Counted from the stretch's first letter, positions 1 to 10,800 are shown. The stretch: 45,322 nt of DNA from an uncultured Christensenella sp. (GCA_905210905.1 CAJLYQ010000008.1:1-45322), one strand, 5' to 3'. Numbers and translations are program-made. The notes: generated from the letters alone by a model not told the origin.

Positions 1-76
1 TATGTTAAAAAAAATTGCTAGTGCTTTTAATATTTCTGCCGATTATCTTTTAGGCTTAAAAGATTCATATATGTGA
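1..76 (+). CDS. XRE-family HTH regulator, C-terminal fragment (5' end outside window)
   Basis: An open frame enters from the left edge and stops at TGA (74-76). The visible 24 residues read MLKKIASAFNISADYLLGLK and then DSYM. The pattern 'IA.AFNIS.DYLLGL' is the typical end of a Cro/C1-type helix-turn-helix domain: last helices, then a DYLLG(L) turn. The first ATG in view need not be the start, because family members have about 50 more residues upstream. It lies convergent to the tRNA cluster. Such small regulators are common in accessory elements, but nothing else here shows what it controls. Confidence 0.6.
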   Translation, partial: MLKKIASAFNISADYLLGLKDSYM

Positions 77-172
77 ATTTGTGGGTCCGTTTTAATGCTT
101 TGCAATAAATACTTTATACGCAAAAAGTTGCAATAATCGTTTTTCGCTTCTTTTTTTGCGTTTTTTTCATAT

Positions 173-199
173 ATAAAAAAAAGAAACCTTACGGTTTCT
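173..199 (-). terminator. Rho-independent terminator of the tRNA cluster
   Basis: Read on the minus strand, an 18-nt hairpin (stem AGAAACC/GGTTTCT, loop GTAA, positions 182-199) is followed immediately by a run of T residues. It starts about 16 nt downstream of the tRNA-Leu CCA end, the expected place for the end of the tRNA transcript. Confidence 0.8.
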
Positions 200-214
200 A
201 TACTCTTTACAATC

Positions 215-302
215 TGGTGCCGTTGACCGGGGTCGAACCGGTACGATGTTGCCACCGAGGGATTTTAAGTCCCTTGCGTCTGCCTATTCCGCCACAACGG
301 CA
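215..302 (-). tRNA. tRNA-Leu (anticodon UAA)
   Basis: Read on the minus strand, the sequence starts TGCCGTTGTGGCGGAATAGG and ends CAACGGCA with an encoded CCA (215-217). The acceptor arms pair (TGCCGTT with AACGGCA). The anticodon loop CTTAAAA on an AGGGA/TCCCT stem gives anticodon TAA. The D-loop, the long variable arm of a class II tRNA and the GGTTCGA T-loop are all present. It is last of three tRNAs in the transcript and lies just upstream of the terminator. Confidence 0.95.
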
Positions 303-308
303 GATTGT

Positions 309-382
309 TGGAGGCACCATCCAGATTCGGACTGGAGATGAAGGTGTTGCAGACCTCTGCCTTACCACTTGGCTATGGTGCC
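309..382 (-). tRNA. tRNA-Cys (anticodon GCA)
   Basis: Read on the minus strand it begins GGCACCATAGCCAAGTGG and ends with TGGTGCCT plus an encoded CCA (309-311). The anticodon loop shows CTGCAAC, giving anticodon GCA for cysteine. The acceptor arm pairs over seven bases and the T-arm carries the GTCCGAATC variant of the GTTCGA loop. It sits between tRNA-Gly and tRNA-Leu in one cluster, with spacers of 6 and 23 nt. Confidence 0.95.
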
Positions 383-405
383 TTACGTCCTTTGTCCCGA
401 TAAAC

Positions 406-480
406 TGGAGCGGGAGACGGGATTCGGACCCGCGACATTTGCCTTGGCAAGGCAACGCTCTACCACTGAGCCACTCCCGC
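406..480 (-). tRNA. tRNA-Gly (anticodon GCC)
   Basis: Read on the minus strand it begins GCGGGAGTGGCTCAGTGG and ends with CTCCCGCT plus an encoded CCA (406-408). The anticodon loop TTGCCAA on a CTTGC-type stem gives anticodon GCC for glycine. It is the promoter-proximal tRNA of the cluster, about 49 nt downstream of the -10 box. Confidence 0.95.
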
Positions 481-528
481 ACGTTTATCTGTGATACCGC
501 CAACTAGGCTTAACCTGTTTGCTCGTAT

Positions 529-557
529 ATAATACCAAATTATGGATTATAATGCAA
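529..557 (-). promoter_or_regulatory. Promoter of the tRNA-Gly-Cys-Leu cluster
   Basis: On the minus strand a -35 box TTGCAT (552-557) and a -10 box TATTAT (529-534) are separated by exactly 17 nt. Transcription would start near 522, about 40 nt upstream of tRNA-Gly. A second TATAAT lies inside the spacer but has no matching -35. Confidence 0.65.
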
Positions 558-586
558 GCGTTTACACTAAGTTTTTTTAATTTTTT

Positions 587-1738
587 TTAACTGTGTAAAA
601 TGTTTCCGTCTTCGTCTATATATATTACCATTCCTGCGGTCTTTTTACCCATAAGCGCATACGCTTCTTTTTTATCTACTCCGTATATCATACGCGTAAA
701 AAGTTGTTCTCGTGCAAAGTCTTGTCTTATTTTGTACGCTTTTTCAAGAGCCTTTCCCGTCGAAGCGACGGCAACCGTTATGGTTTTCGCCTGTCGTTTA
801 TCGAAAACTCCGTTCTCTCTTGCCGCAATCAAAGCGTTGTCGACGTTGCTTACGATATAAAGACAACCTATATCTTCGTTTCCTTTTTTGCAATCGCATC
901 TGCCGCCGTAAGCGATCACGCCGTGCTTTTCGTCTTCGATTGCAAAAACCATTCCCGAGTCGTGTCTGTACGCGCCGAGATAGCCGGGTTTAACGACGAT
1001 TTTGCCTTCCGCACCGTACGCATTAAGCAAATTGCATATTTCGAAAATATCGAGCAAGCCGTCTATACTTTGTTTATTATCTATCTTTGCGGCAAGTTCT
1101 TTTACCGTTTCCGCGCCGCCTTCGACGTTTTTATACGGAGCAAGCGTTTGCGACACGGCATAATCGACGTCATTCTCTATTCTTCCCGACATTATGCTTT
1201 TAAGTCTTTCAAGTTTTTCTTCTCTTTTTGCGTAAAGGTTAAGCACACCCTTAAAGGCGTTAACGTTGCTTATCGTTACTTTCGGCTGCTCGATTCCGAT
1301 CTCCTTAGCAAAGTTTATCCCGGCAAGTATGACGTCGCATTCTTCTTCTATGCCGCTATTGCCGTATATTATACCGCCGAAACGGTATTCCGATGTCTTG
1401 GCATAGTTTTCCGCAAGAAAATTCTTTTCTTCGCCGAAAGCGCACAGTCTGCCTTTCGGTTCTATCCCGGTGGTCGACATAGAGATAAGCCCTGCTATCA
1501 GATCGTCGGACAGGGCGAGAACTTCCCCGTTGGGGGCAATCGCCTTATAGTGATTTTGCGCTTCGCTATATTCGTTGTTAAGAATGTATTTCTCCGAATA
1601 ATCGAGTGCGGGCAGGTTTACTTCGTCAAACCCTTGCGTTTCCATTACGCGTATAAAAACGTTTTTTAACGCGTTTCTTTCTTTATTGTTCGTAAGGTTC
1701 TCGCTTTGCGTGCCTCCGAACCATTTACCGTTGTTCAT
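587..1738 (-). CDS. Divergent histidyl-tRNA synthetase-like protein (HisZ-like)
   Basis: 383 residues with the class II aminoacyl-tRNA synthetase fold of HisRS/HisZ. The N-terminal 'F..VMETQGFDEVNLPALDY' resembles motif 1. 'EYRFGGIIYG' (about 115-125) stands where motif 2 would be but lacks the usual FR.E signature. 'YGGRCD' stands for motif 3 GGRYD. A C-terminal alpha/beta domain (about 310-383) resembles an anticodon-binding domain, which typical HisZ lacks. HisZ normally partners HisG in histidine biosynthesis, but no his gene is nearby and a canonical hisS is encoded at about 22-23 kb, so synthetase activity is unlikely. The start has a strong SD (AAGGAG). It begins 12 nt after the lipoprotein gene upstream, so it is probably co-transcribed. 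The fold is fairly secure; the function is not. Confidence 0.7.
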   Translation of the reverse strand: MNNGKWFGGTQSENLTNNKERNALKNVFIRVMETQGFDEVNLPALDYSEKYILNNEYSEAQNHYKAIAPNGEVLALSDDLIAGLISMSTTGIEPKGRLCAFGEEKNFLAENYAKTSEYRFGGIIYGNSGIEEECDVILAGINFAKEIGIEQPKVTISNVNAFKGVLNLYAKREEKLERLKSIMSGRIENDVDYAVSQTLAPYKNVEGGAETVKELAAKIDNKQSIDGLLDIFEICNLLNAYGAEGKIVVKPGYLGAYRHDSGMVFAIEDEKHGVIAYGGRCDCKKGNEDIGCLYIVSNVDNALIAARENGVFDKRQAKTITVAVASTGKALEKAYKIRQDFAREQLFTRMIYGVDKKEAYALMGKKTAGMVIYIDEDGNILHS

Positions 1739-1750
1739 TATGTTCTCTCC

Positions 1751-4700
1751 TTATTCTTCTTCGCTAAGATTGCTTTCTTTCGCGCTTTCTACGATATAAT
1801 CCGCATAATCTTTCCACGCCGAACCGTACGCGGATTTCTTGCCGTAAGGCACGTAAATTCTCAATCCGTTGTTAAATTCGAAAGGTTGTGCGTCCTGATA
1901 AAGCGTTATCGGCGTTTCGGAAAGTAAATAAACTTCTCTAAGCGCATAACACTCTTCAAACGCTTTGTCTTCGAGCGTGGTAACTCCGGACGGAAGTTTT
2001 ATTGACTGCAACGACGAACAATTACGGAACGCTCCGCTTTCTATCGTCAGATTCTCTATTCCGTCGGCAAACTCCACTTCTCTTAAATTTACGCAATCCG
2101 CAAACGCGTCCGATTCGATGCGTTTTACGCTTGACGGAAGTTTTATTTTCGTTAATCCCGTCAATCCAGCAAAACAGTTTGCCCCAAGCACTTCTATGGT
2201 GCAGTTGTTGGCAAAGTCTATTTCTTCGATTACGGTGTTTCTTCTGTATACTTCCGTTCCTTCGGGATAAGTTTCGTACGGATTATACTCTTCGAACACG
2301 TTATTCTCCGAATTGAAAACGTATCTTACGTACTCGGTACCGGATCTGTCGTAAGGAACGTATCCGAAATAACCCGTTATCGAATAGATACTTCTTCCCG
2401 CCTGCTCGGTAATTATTACTACCTTTTTGTCGGTGGTATCCAAATAGCGTTTAATCGTATAACTTTCGGGATAGTCTTCGTCGTCTTCGAGCGCATATTT
2501 GTCCGGATTGCTGCCTATGTCGTAGTCTACGCATTTTGCGTAGACTTTCGTGTCTTCTGTCAAAATAAACGGATAAGTAACGGCTTTTTCGTATTTTTCG
2601 TCAAGGAACCAACCGACGAAAACGTATTGTTTCTTTGCCGTACTGTATGTTACGACTTCTTTCGCTCCGTAGAGAGCGTGCACGCTTTCCGAGTCAATGG
2701 CAACCGCTTCTTCTTTGTTGATTTTATACGTTATGGCGAATTTTTCGATAACTTTCAGCAAACTTCTCTGTTCCGCCCATTCGTCGCTTAGTATAAACCT
2801 TTCGAGCGATTCTTCGTCGGGAACGTAGATCGCGACGCAGTTTTCGAATTCGTACGAGCAATCGAGTTGCGCCGGGGTATCGTTTTCGACGGTAAGCGTC
2901 CAACCCGAACGAACTTCGGTGTTTTCCACCCATTCGGTAGGAATAATTCCGTCAAACGCTCCGTCCGCAATCTCGGTCAAGTTGGGTCCGATTTTTATAT
3001 CGTAAACCGACGCTCCTTCAAACGCGCCGCGAATTATTCTCGTAACGTAGTCCGGAACTTCCGCTTGTTTGGTATAACTTACGTTGTACTTAATAAGCGT
3101 ATTGTTAATAGTGACGTAATCTTCGGAATTGAGTTTTTCGGAATACCACAGCGTTCCTTCGATTACCTTATATCCAACCGTATCGAGTTTTTCGGGGAAA
3201 TTTATTTCGGCAAGGTTGGTACAACCGTAAAACGCTTTGTCGTTTATCTTTTTAAGCATACTTCCTTCGCCGAATTTAATCTGCAAAACGTTGGTATTGC
3301 CTTCGAACGCCGAGTCGTAAATAAGCGTTATGTTGTCCGGAATGTCGATAACTTTTTCCGTACCGCTATAAGAAATAAGGATATTGCCGAGAATAATCAT
3401 ATTCTTATTCTGCGCGGAAATATATCCGAGCCTGTAAACCGCTTCTTTACCTATCACGGTCACGTTGTCTTCGTTTATCGTAACTTTGGAAAGGCTTTGA
3501 CAGTTGTACAACGAATAATCGTCGAACACCGAGATCGTCGCAAGCGGATTATAGAATTCTTCGAGTGCGGAACAGTTTCTGAACGTACCCTTTCCTATAC
3601 GGTTAAGCGCGCTTTCTCCTTCGAATTTAACCGACTTAAGCCTTCTGCAATTATCGAACGCATAGTCGCCTATTTCTCCGAGTCTTGACTCCGCTCTTAC
3701 GGCAACCGTTTCTACTCCCGAGTTTCTGAACGCCCCTTCGCCGAAGAAAATCAGATCGGCAGGTATTATCAGCGACTTGTAAGAAGAACAATTCTCAAAC
3801 GCCGAATCGCCTATTTCCGAAAGCGTCGTCGCGTTTTCGAGATTTACCGTTTTCAGATTGTAGCAATCGGCAAAAGCGTTATTCATAATATACGCGAGCA
3901 TCGGACTTTCCGTCGGGATATAAACGGCGTTAAGCGATATCGCGCCGCCGAACGCATAACTTCTTATAATGGTAAGCGTGGTCGGCAGATAAACGTTAAC
4001 GAGCGTCGAATTATCTCTGAACGCATTTTCGGCTATACCGGTAACTCCGGCGGGAATATGCAAGGTTTCTTCCGCGCCGTTGTATTTATAAAGAATGTCG
4101 TTTATGATAATGCAGTCTTCGGCGTTTTCGTATATCCACGCAGATCCGTCGAGTGCGTCCGGCGCGATTATGCCTAGTCCCGGCGTAGAATCGAAGTTGA
4201 TTTCCGAAAGAGATTTGCATCCGTAAAACGCTTTGCTCTTAATTTCGGAAGTTTGGTTACCCAAAACGATTGTTTTAAGTGCCGTACAACCGTTGAACGC
4301 GTTTTCGGGAATAATCGAAACTCCGTCGGGAAGTTTGACGTATTCAAGATTTTTATTGTCTTTGAAAACGCCTGCCGCAAGTACGGTAACGTTGTCCGGG
4401 ACGATAGCAATTTTCGACTCGCCTTTGTACGCGATAAGCAGGTTGTCGTATATGACGAAGTCGCCTGCCATATTCTTGTACCACTGCGTTTTCACGAACG
4501 CGTCCAGACCTATCGTAACTATGTCGGAAACGTACTCGGACGTTGAAGAATCGAGTTCGTTGGGAATTCTGAGTTCTACTACTTTCTCGCCGAAAGCGTT
4601 TTCGGATATACCGCGGACGACTGCGCCCATATACGTTTTGCCGATAACCACGTAGTCGTCGCTGCCGACGTAACCGGTGATCGTGTACGTTCCGTCTTCA

Positions 4701-7700
4701 TTTCTCGAATAAACGAGTCCGTCGGACACGTAAGAACTGTCTTTTATGCAGGCGTACAAACTGATTTGTCCGTCGCTTTCTACGTTTATCGGGAACTTAA
4801 CTCTTCTGGTAAAATCGGAATCGTAGAACCAACCTACGAAGAGTTCGGTCGATCCGAGTTCGGGAACGATGGGTTCTACGAAGGCTATTCCTTCCGCTTC
4901 GGTGTTGGAATTACCTACGTAGTAAAGAATTTTACCTTTAACCGTATCGGAAAATTCTTCGTAAACGCCTTCGCCGTAAAAACCGCCTGCCTGATAGTAT
5001 GCGTCGTTTCCTATCGTTACGATTGCTTTTGCCGCAAGGTATTTTACCGAATAAAGGTAGTCGCAACCGTAAAACGCATTATTTTTTACTTCTTCTATCG
5101 AACTCGGTATTACGATTTGTTTGATACCCGAACAGTTAAGAAACGCATACTCGTCTATTACTCTGAGTCTACTTCCCGTTTCAAAACTTATCGAAGTAAT
5201 AAATCCGCAATCTTTGAATGCGTCCGTCGCTATGTATTCCGCATTAGCCGGGACGGTAACCGACAGATCGTGACCTTTGTAGTCGACGAGTACTCCGCCG
5301 ATAACGGTAAACTCGTCGCCGTTTTCAAAAATCGGCGTTCCGTCAAAAACGTATTTTCCGAAATCGGAAATAATCACCCCTTCGCTTACGTCGAACGTTT
5401 CGAGCGAAGAACAACCGTTAAACGCTCTGTCGCTTATGGAAAGCGTACTGCCTTCTGCGGCAAGCGCTACCGATTTTAACCTGACGCAAGACGCAAAAGC
5501 CGTTTTTCCTATCTTCTTGACTTCGACCGGGATTTCTACGGTTTCTATCGTTGCGTTGCCGTTAAACGCATTGTCCGCAATTTCCACCACGGGTAGGTCG
5601 TCTATCATCGACGGAATCGTCAACGCGGTTTCTCTGCCGTTGTATCCGTTTATAATTACTCCGCTTTGATCGTCGTTAAGCGTATAAGCAAAACCGTTAT
5701 AGTAATCGTTATATCCGATCCATTCGTCGTAAAAACGTATTTCCGTATCGGAAAGAGTTACGTTCTCGAAAGACCGATTGCCGTTTTTCACGTACAAAAT
5801 ATCCGGAGCGTATTCGGCAAATGCCTGCATAAACGTTTCTTTAACGAACTTATAACCGGAATAATTTATTCTTACGCTTTTAAGCGAAGGACAAACTATG
5901 CTGTAAGTTCCCGGTTCGACGTCGGAATTAAACGTAATGCACACCACGTTTGCATAATAAAACGCGCCGCGCGAAATCGTCTTACAATTTTCGTGTAACG
6001 AAACTTCGGGGTTTGCGTTTTCGGTGTACAAAGCAGGATACGCATACAACGTCCGGAAATCTACGCTGTAAAGCGCGCCGTTATATTCGGTAAAATACGA
6101 ATTGCGGGTAGCGTCCACCCTTTTTAGGGAAGAACAACCGTAGAACGTTCCGTCCCCGATCGAAGACAACGACGCAGGCAAAACGAGTTCTTCAAGCGAA
6201 TTTAACCCGTACAACGCTTCGTCGCCTAATGACACGACTTCCGTTCCGGCAAAAGTAAACGTTTTTAACGCACTGTTTCCGTCGGTTTTGAACGCGCCTT
6301 CGCTTATCGATACGACAGACGCGGGAATTTCCACGCTTTCGAGCGAAACGCAGTTACGGAAAGCGTAGTCTTTAATCGACTTAAGTTTCTCGTTGAAATT
6401 GATTTTAACGAGATTTTTCGCGCCGTGAAAAGCGTAAGAACTTATCTCTTCCACGTCCGCCTTAATCGTCGTTTCTTTATCTTCCGAACCTGCCGGGTAC
6501 GCATAGAGTATCGTATAGTCCGTATTGTAAAGCACGCCGTCTTCCGTAGCGAAATAACCGTTTTTGCCGCTTACCACGAATTCGGTAACGGACGCAGACT
6601 TGAACACGCCGTCGCTTATTCCGCTTACGGTGCAAACTTTACCGTCGACAACCGTTTTTTCGGGGATTACGACTATTCCGCCGTCGCCGTCGTATCTGTC
6701 AACGATACAGGTATCCCCCGTGCGTTTGTATTTTAATCCTTCGCTTCCCACGTTCATATCAATATAATAAGCGTAGTAAGTGGTTTCGTAAGCGTTTTTC
6801 GCCGTCATCGGGAAAGACACGGGTACTTTTCTGTCGCCGTGCAAAACGTACCAATAAACGAAACGATAATCGTCCGCGTCGCTCTTGCCTTTACTGTTTG
6901 CGTCGGTGGGCAGATAGTCCGTAGGAGCGTTTATTTCTTTGTTATCGTCCGTTATCGACACGGATTTCGTGACGAGCGTGTCGCTGTATCTTCCGCCGAA
7001 GTCGTACTCTCCGGTCGAATCGTATCTTCCTTCGGTATAAGGTCTGTAAACGAACCTTACGCTGTACTTGACGGGCGAGTATTCCGCATAAAACGTGTTA
7101 TCGTCGCGTTTGGTCCAACCGGTGAACTCGAATCCCTGTCTTATCGGCGGTTCGGGGTAATAATCTTCTCCCCTTTCGCTCGACGGCAGGCTTTTTTCTT
7201 CGATTACGACGTCTTTCGTTCCGTCGTTGTATAAATACCTTATTTCAATAGTATTTTTTTCGTAATACGCTCTCAGACGAGTGTTTTTTCTTATATTGTC
7301 GAAAGTCGCGCTCTTGCCGGTATCTATATCGATCCAACCGACGAAAGTATAACCTTCTTTTGCCGACACTTCGGGCGGTTCTGCCCTTCCGCCTTCCTGT
7401 ACCCTGTGCGTTGCGCCGAGTTTCGTAGTCCCATCTTCGTCGTAAAACGCCACGGTGTACTTTTCTTTTATTTCATCGTAAAGAGTAAGCGGAAAAGTAA
7501 TTTCGAAACCGTAACAAACCAAAGTAACATCCTTTCTGCCCGACGTTTTCAGTTTTTCTCTGTCGGCGGCTTTAAGCATATAATCTTTTGCTTCGATACG
7601 TTTGATCTCTCCGGCAACGGTATTGCCCGACTCGTCCACGGTATCCTTTAATTCGACGACAAGCGTAATCTGAGAAATATCAAACGACTGCAACGGGAAT

Positions 7701-7849
7701 CCGAGAAAATCTTCCTTTCTCAAATCCGGTTCTACGTCTATCGATTTGATATCGCTGTGTTTCAGTCCGCTGTTCGAGCAAGCCGCTATCGTAAACGCAA
7801 GCGCCGCTATCAGTACGGTACATAAAATAATCGGTAATTTTCTTTTCAT
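1751..7849 (-). CDS. Giant BspA-type leucine-rich-repeat lipoprotein (about 2,032 aa)
   Basis: Predicted surface lipoprotein. The signal peptide ends in lipobox IAAC (Cys24). Next comes an N-terminal module of about 130 residues, then InlB/Flg_new-like beta-grasp repeats with the 'GY.FVGW' signature (about residues 130-330). I count by eye roughly 35-40 LRR_5 (BspA) units of the form 'I...AF.gC..L..i.ip..v..I'. They are broken by 'GD.vIi.g.Ll.Y.G' islands and by two further VGW modules (about 985 and 1770). No LPXTG motif or C-terminal membrane helix is seen, so the lipid is the likely anchor. BspA repeats bind host matrix proteins or other bacteria in characterised cases; the ligand here is unknown. 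It follows its larger paralogue by 14 nt, with a modest SD (GTAGGTAGAGT). Tandem duplication is inferred from identical domain order. Confidence 0.9.
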   Translation of the reverse strand: MKRKLPIILCTVLIAALAFTIAACSNSGLKHSDIKSIDVEPDLRKEDFLGFPLQSFDISQITLVVELKDTVDESGNTVAGEIKRIEAKDYMLKAADREKLKTSGRKDVTLVCYGFEITFPLTLYDEIKEKYTVAFYDEDGTTKLGATHRVQEGGRAEPPEVSAKEGYTFVGWIDIDTGKSATFDNIRKNTRLRAYYEKNTIEIRYLYNDGTKDVVIEEKSLPSSERGEDYYPEPPIRQGFEFTGWTKRDDNTFYAEYSPVKYSVRFVYRPYTEGRYDSTGEYDFGGRYSDTLVTKSVSITDDNKEINAPTDYLPTDANSKGKSDADDYRFVYWYVLHGDRKVPVSFPMTAKNAYETTYYAYYIDMNVGSEGLKYKRTGDTCIVDRYDGDGGIVVIPEKTVVDGKVCTVSGISDGVFKSASVTEFVVSGKNGYFATEDGVLYNTDYTILYAYPAGSEDKETTIKADVEEISSYAFHGAKNLVKINFNEKLKSIKDYAFRNCVSLESVEIPASVVSISEGAFKTDGNSALKTFTFAGTEVVSLGDEALYGLNSLEELVLPASLSSIGDGTFYGCSSLKRVDATRNSYFTEYNGALYSVDFRTLYAYPALYTENANPEVSLHENCKTISRGAFYYANVVCITFNSDVEPGTYSIVCPSLKSVRINYSGYKFVKETFMQAFAEYAPDILYVKNGNRSFENVTLSDTEIRFYDEWIGYNDYYNGFAYTLNDDQSGVIINGYNGRETALTIPSMIDDLPVVEIADNAFNGNATIETVEIPVEVKKIGKTAFASCVRLKSVALAAEGSTLSISDRAFNGCSSLETFDVSEGVIISDFGKYVFDGTPIFENGDEFTVIGGVLVDYKGHDLSVTVPANAEYIATDAFKDCGFITSISFETGSRLRVIDEYAFLNCSGIKQIVIPSSIEEVKNNAFYGCDYLYSVKYLAAKAIVTIGNDAYYQAGGFYGEGVYEEFSDTVKGKILYYVGNSNTEAEGIAFVEPIVPELGSTELFVGWFYDSDFTRRVKFPINVESDGQISLYACIKDSSYVSDGLVYSRNEDGTYTITGYVGSDDYVVIGKTYMGAVVRGISENAFGEKVVELRIPNELDSSTSEYVSDIVTIGLDAFVKTQWYKNMAGDFVIYDNLLIAYKGESKIAIVPDNVTVLAAGVFKDNKNLEYVKLPDGVSIIPENAFNGCTALKTIVLGNQTSEIKSKAFYGCKSLSEINFDSTPGLGIIAPDALDGSAWIYENAEDCIIINDILYKYNGAEETLHIPAGVTGIAENAFRDNSTLVNVYLPTTLTIIRSYAFGGAISLNAVYIPTESPMLAYIMNNAFADCYNLKTVNLENATTLSEIGDSAFENCSSYKSLIIPADLIFFGEGAFRNSGVETVAVRAESRLGEIGDYAFDNCRRLKSVKFEGESALNRIGKGTFRNCSALEEFYNPLATISVFDDYSLYNCQSLSKVTINEDNVTVIGKEAVYRLGYISAQNKNMIILGNILISYSGTEKVIDIPDNITLIYDSAFEGNTNVLQIKFGEGSMLKKINDKAFYGCTNLAEINFPEKLDTVGYKVIEGTLWYSEKLNSEDYVTINNTLIKYNVSYTKQAEVPDYVTRIIRGAFEGASVYDIKIGPNLTEIADGAFDGIIPTEWVENTEVRSGWTLTVENDTPAQLDCSYEFENCVAIYVPDEESLERFILSDEWAEQRSLLKVIEKFAITYKINKEEAVAIDSESVHALYGAKEVVTYSTAKKQYVFVGWFLDEKYEKAVTYPFILTEDTKVYAKCVDYDIGSNPDKYALEDDEDYPESYTIKRYLDTTDKKVVIITEQAGRSIYSITGYFGYVPYDRSGTEYVRYVFNSENNVFEEYNPYETYPEGTEVYRRNTVIEEIDFANNCTIEVLGANCFAGLTGLTKIKLPSSVKRIESDAFADCVNLREVEFADGIENLTIESGAFRNCSSLQSIKLPSGVTTLEDKAFEECYALREVYLLSETPITLYQDAQPFEFNNGLRIYVPYGKKSAYGSAWKDYADYIVESAKESNLSEEE

Positions 7850-7863
7850 ACTCTACCTACTTG

Positions 7864-10800
7864 TCAACGGTTTGTTACCGTGTATTCTTCGTTGTTTATC
7901 GTCACCGTTTCGGGCGGCGTGGTTTTCGACGCGTTATAAATTACGGTCGCTTCTTTCTTTCCTTGTTCCGTCGTAAGATACGAATACAAAACATTGTCGA
8001 TCGCAACGTATTTGCCGTTATCACTCATTTCTATCGCTTCTATTCCGCTTGCGTTAAACGCCTCGTTACCTATAGTCAAAACGGTGGACGGAATAACGAC
8101 GGAAGTTATTTCTTCGCAGCCGGTCATCGCGCCGTTACCGATTGCGACGACTTCGTAATCGACGCACCGTCTTTCCACTTTTTCGGGTATCGAGAACTTT
8201 CCGTAAGTTGCAAGCGGAACGATAACCAAAGTCGCTTCTTTGTTAGTCGTGTTCAACGCGTAAAGCGCGCCGCCGTCCGCAACGTACGCGATATCTCCGC
8301 CTTGTTGCGCCGATTTCTTGTTCGTATCGATTTCAAATGATTTCAGCGATTTCGCTCCGTCAAACGCTCGGTAATCTACCGATTTTATCGTAAACGGAAG
8401 TGCGACCGAAACAACGGCGGTGTTCTTAAACGCGTTCGTTTCTATAGAAGCGGTTTCTTTTCCGAACGTCACTTCGGCAAGCGCAACGCAATTTTCAAAC
8501 GCCGAAACGCTTACCTTACTTAATCTGTCGGGCAGATTTATGTTTTCAAGTTTTATACATCCGGCAAACGCTCTTTCGCCCATAGCGGTAAGAGTTTTCG
8601 GCAAGGACGCGTCGGTAAGCGAAGTAAATTCTTCGAACGCTCCGTTTTCGATCGAAGTAATGCCGTCTCCAACGATCAACGAAGTGATATAGTTTTTATG
8701 GCTCGGATAATTCGCGGATTTATACGTTAACGCACCGTTTCCGACGAAAAGAAGTATCTTGTGCGTACTCATTTCTTCACCGGATTTTGCGGATACCACG
8801 TAATACGTCGTTCCTTCGCCGAGAAAAGCGGTTTCTTCCACCGTCCAGTCGCTTTGCGTTCCCTGAACGTAAACGAACCTTGCACTGAGAGATACGTTCC
8901 TATTTTCTATCGTATAATCGATTTCTCTGTCGCCGCTGAGCAACTCGTCGTTTACAAACCACCCTACGAATACGTATCCGTCTTTCGGTTCTGCTTTCAG
9001 ATTCAGTTCCGTTCCTACGAGATAAGTATTTCTTCCGCCGTATTCTTTGCCGTTTACGTACACTTTCGCCGCTTTGGAGTCGAAAGTAATATCTACGCCC
9101 AAAGGCGTAACCGCACCCGAGCGATAGAATACCGCGTAGTCTTTTCCGTCGTTTCTTATAACGACGTCGTCGTTCGTTGCGCTCGAAACGAGTTTTACGA
9201 AGTTTTTATAGATATACGTCGATTCTCTGACGGAATCGGACAATTCGTTTAAGACGTATATTTCGTTTGCTTTCGCAAAAATTCTGTAAACGTCGGTTTG
9301 CGCGATCAGCATATTCGCATTGTCGATATACACTTTTTTCAACGAAGAACAATCGGTAAACGCATTTTGTATTATGCTTTCCGTTGCGGAAGGCAAGGTA
9401 ATTTCGCTTATCGAAGAATACGCAAACGCATACTCGCCTATGGATTTAAGGCTTTCGGGGAAAATAACTTTTTTAAGCGAAGTGTAATAAAACGCATAGC
9501 CGTCGATCGCCGTTATTTCGTAGTCCGTTCCGTTGACGTTAAGTCCGATTTCGTATTCCGTTGCCGTTCTTTTTTGCGGATAAATCATAAGTCTTGCTAC
9601 GTTCTTTCCGGTCGAATCTTTTCCGTAAGCGTACAAAACACCGTCGTCTCCCACGTAGGCTGCGTTGTTTCTGTCGACTTCGATTTTTTTCATCGAAGAA
9701 CATCTTGCAAACGCGTTTGCGCCGATTTTGCTTACGTTTGCTCCCACGTTCGCTTTTTCAAGAGCGGAACAACCGTAAAACGCGGCGGTGCCGATACTCG
9801 TAAGGCTTTCGGGCAAGACCACCGTCTTAACGTTTATACATTCGTAAAACGCGTTGTCGCTAAGTTCGGTTATCTTTTTAAGTTCTACGTTTTTGAGAGA
9901 AGTCGGAACGTAACTCTTGTTGTTGGAATATTTATCGCCGCCGAAGAGCAGTCCGAAAACTCCGCCGTAAGGCAAAGAAATTTCGCTCAATCCCGTGCAT
10001 CCGACGAACGCGCCTTCCTTAACGTTAAGCACTTCTTCGTCTACCGTTATTTTTTCAACCGACGAACAACCGTAAAACGCGTTGGCGTCGATCACGCCGC
10101 CGTGCACGGTAACCGTTTTTAACGAAGTCGGCACGACGCGTGCGTTGTCCGAATAATTCTTTCCGCCGAAGACGTATCCGATATAGCCGTTGCCCGACCC
10201 GATCGAACCGCCCACGAAGGAAAAATCCGCTTCGATTAACGTCGAACAACCTTCGAACGCGCCCTGTCCGACGTTCGTTATTCCGCTCGTCTTTCCGAAA
10301 CGAATTTCGGTAAGTTCTTCGCAGGAATAGAACGCGCGCGCGCCGATCGAATACAGTTCGTCGTGCGCAACGAAGGAATTTATTTTCGAATAGGCGAAAG
10401 CGTATTCTCCTATGCTCGTCACGTTGTTCAAACCGCCTACGGAAGTAAGCTTTTCGCAACCGTAGAAAGCGTACGCGGCAATACGCGCAACGCCGCTCGG
10501 TATATCGACTTTATCGCCGAGATATCCGGCGAAAGCGTATTCTCCTATTTCGGTAAGTTTAGACCCATCCGCAATTTTAACCGGAGCGGAAACGCCCTCG
10601 AAAGCGTACGCTCCTACGCTTTCTATTGCGGAATTAAGTTTTATTTCTCCCGTAATTTCCGTCATACGGGCAAAGGCGTAGTCGCCTATCGAAAGGACGG
10701 ACGCAGGTATTTCGGGAGCGTTTTTGCCGCGATAGCCGTAAAAAGCGTACTCTCCGATCCCCGTCAAACCCGTCGGCAAAGTCAGATCCGCGGTGATGTC

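Noticed and set aside
207..507. Open frames over the tRNA cluster on both strands
   Set aside because: The region is fully explained by three tRNA genes with encoded CCA ends.
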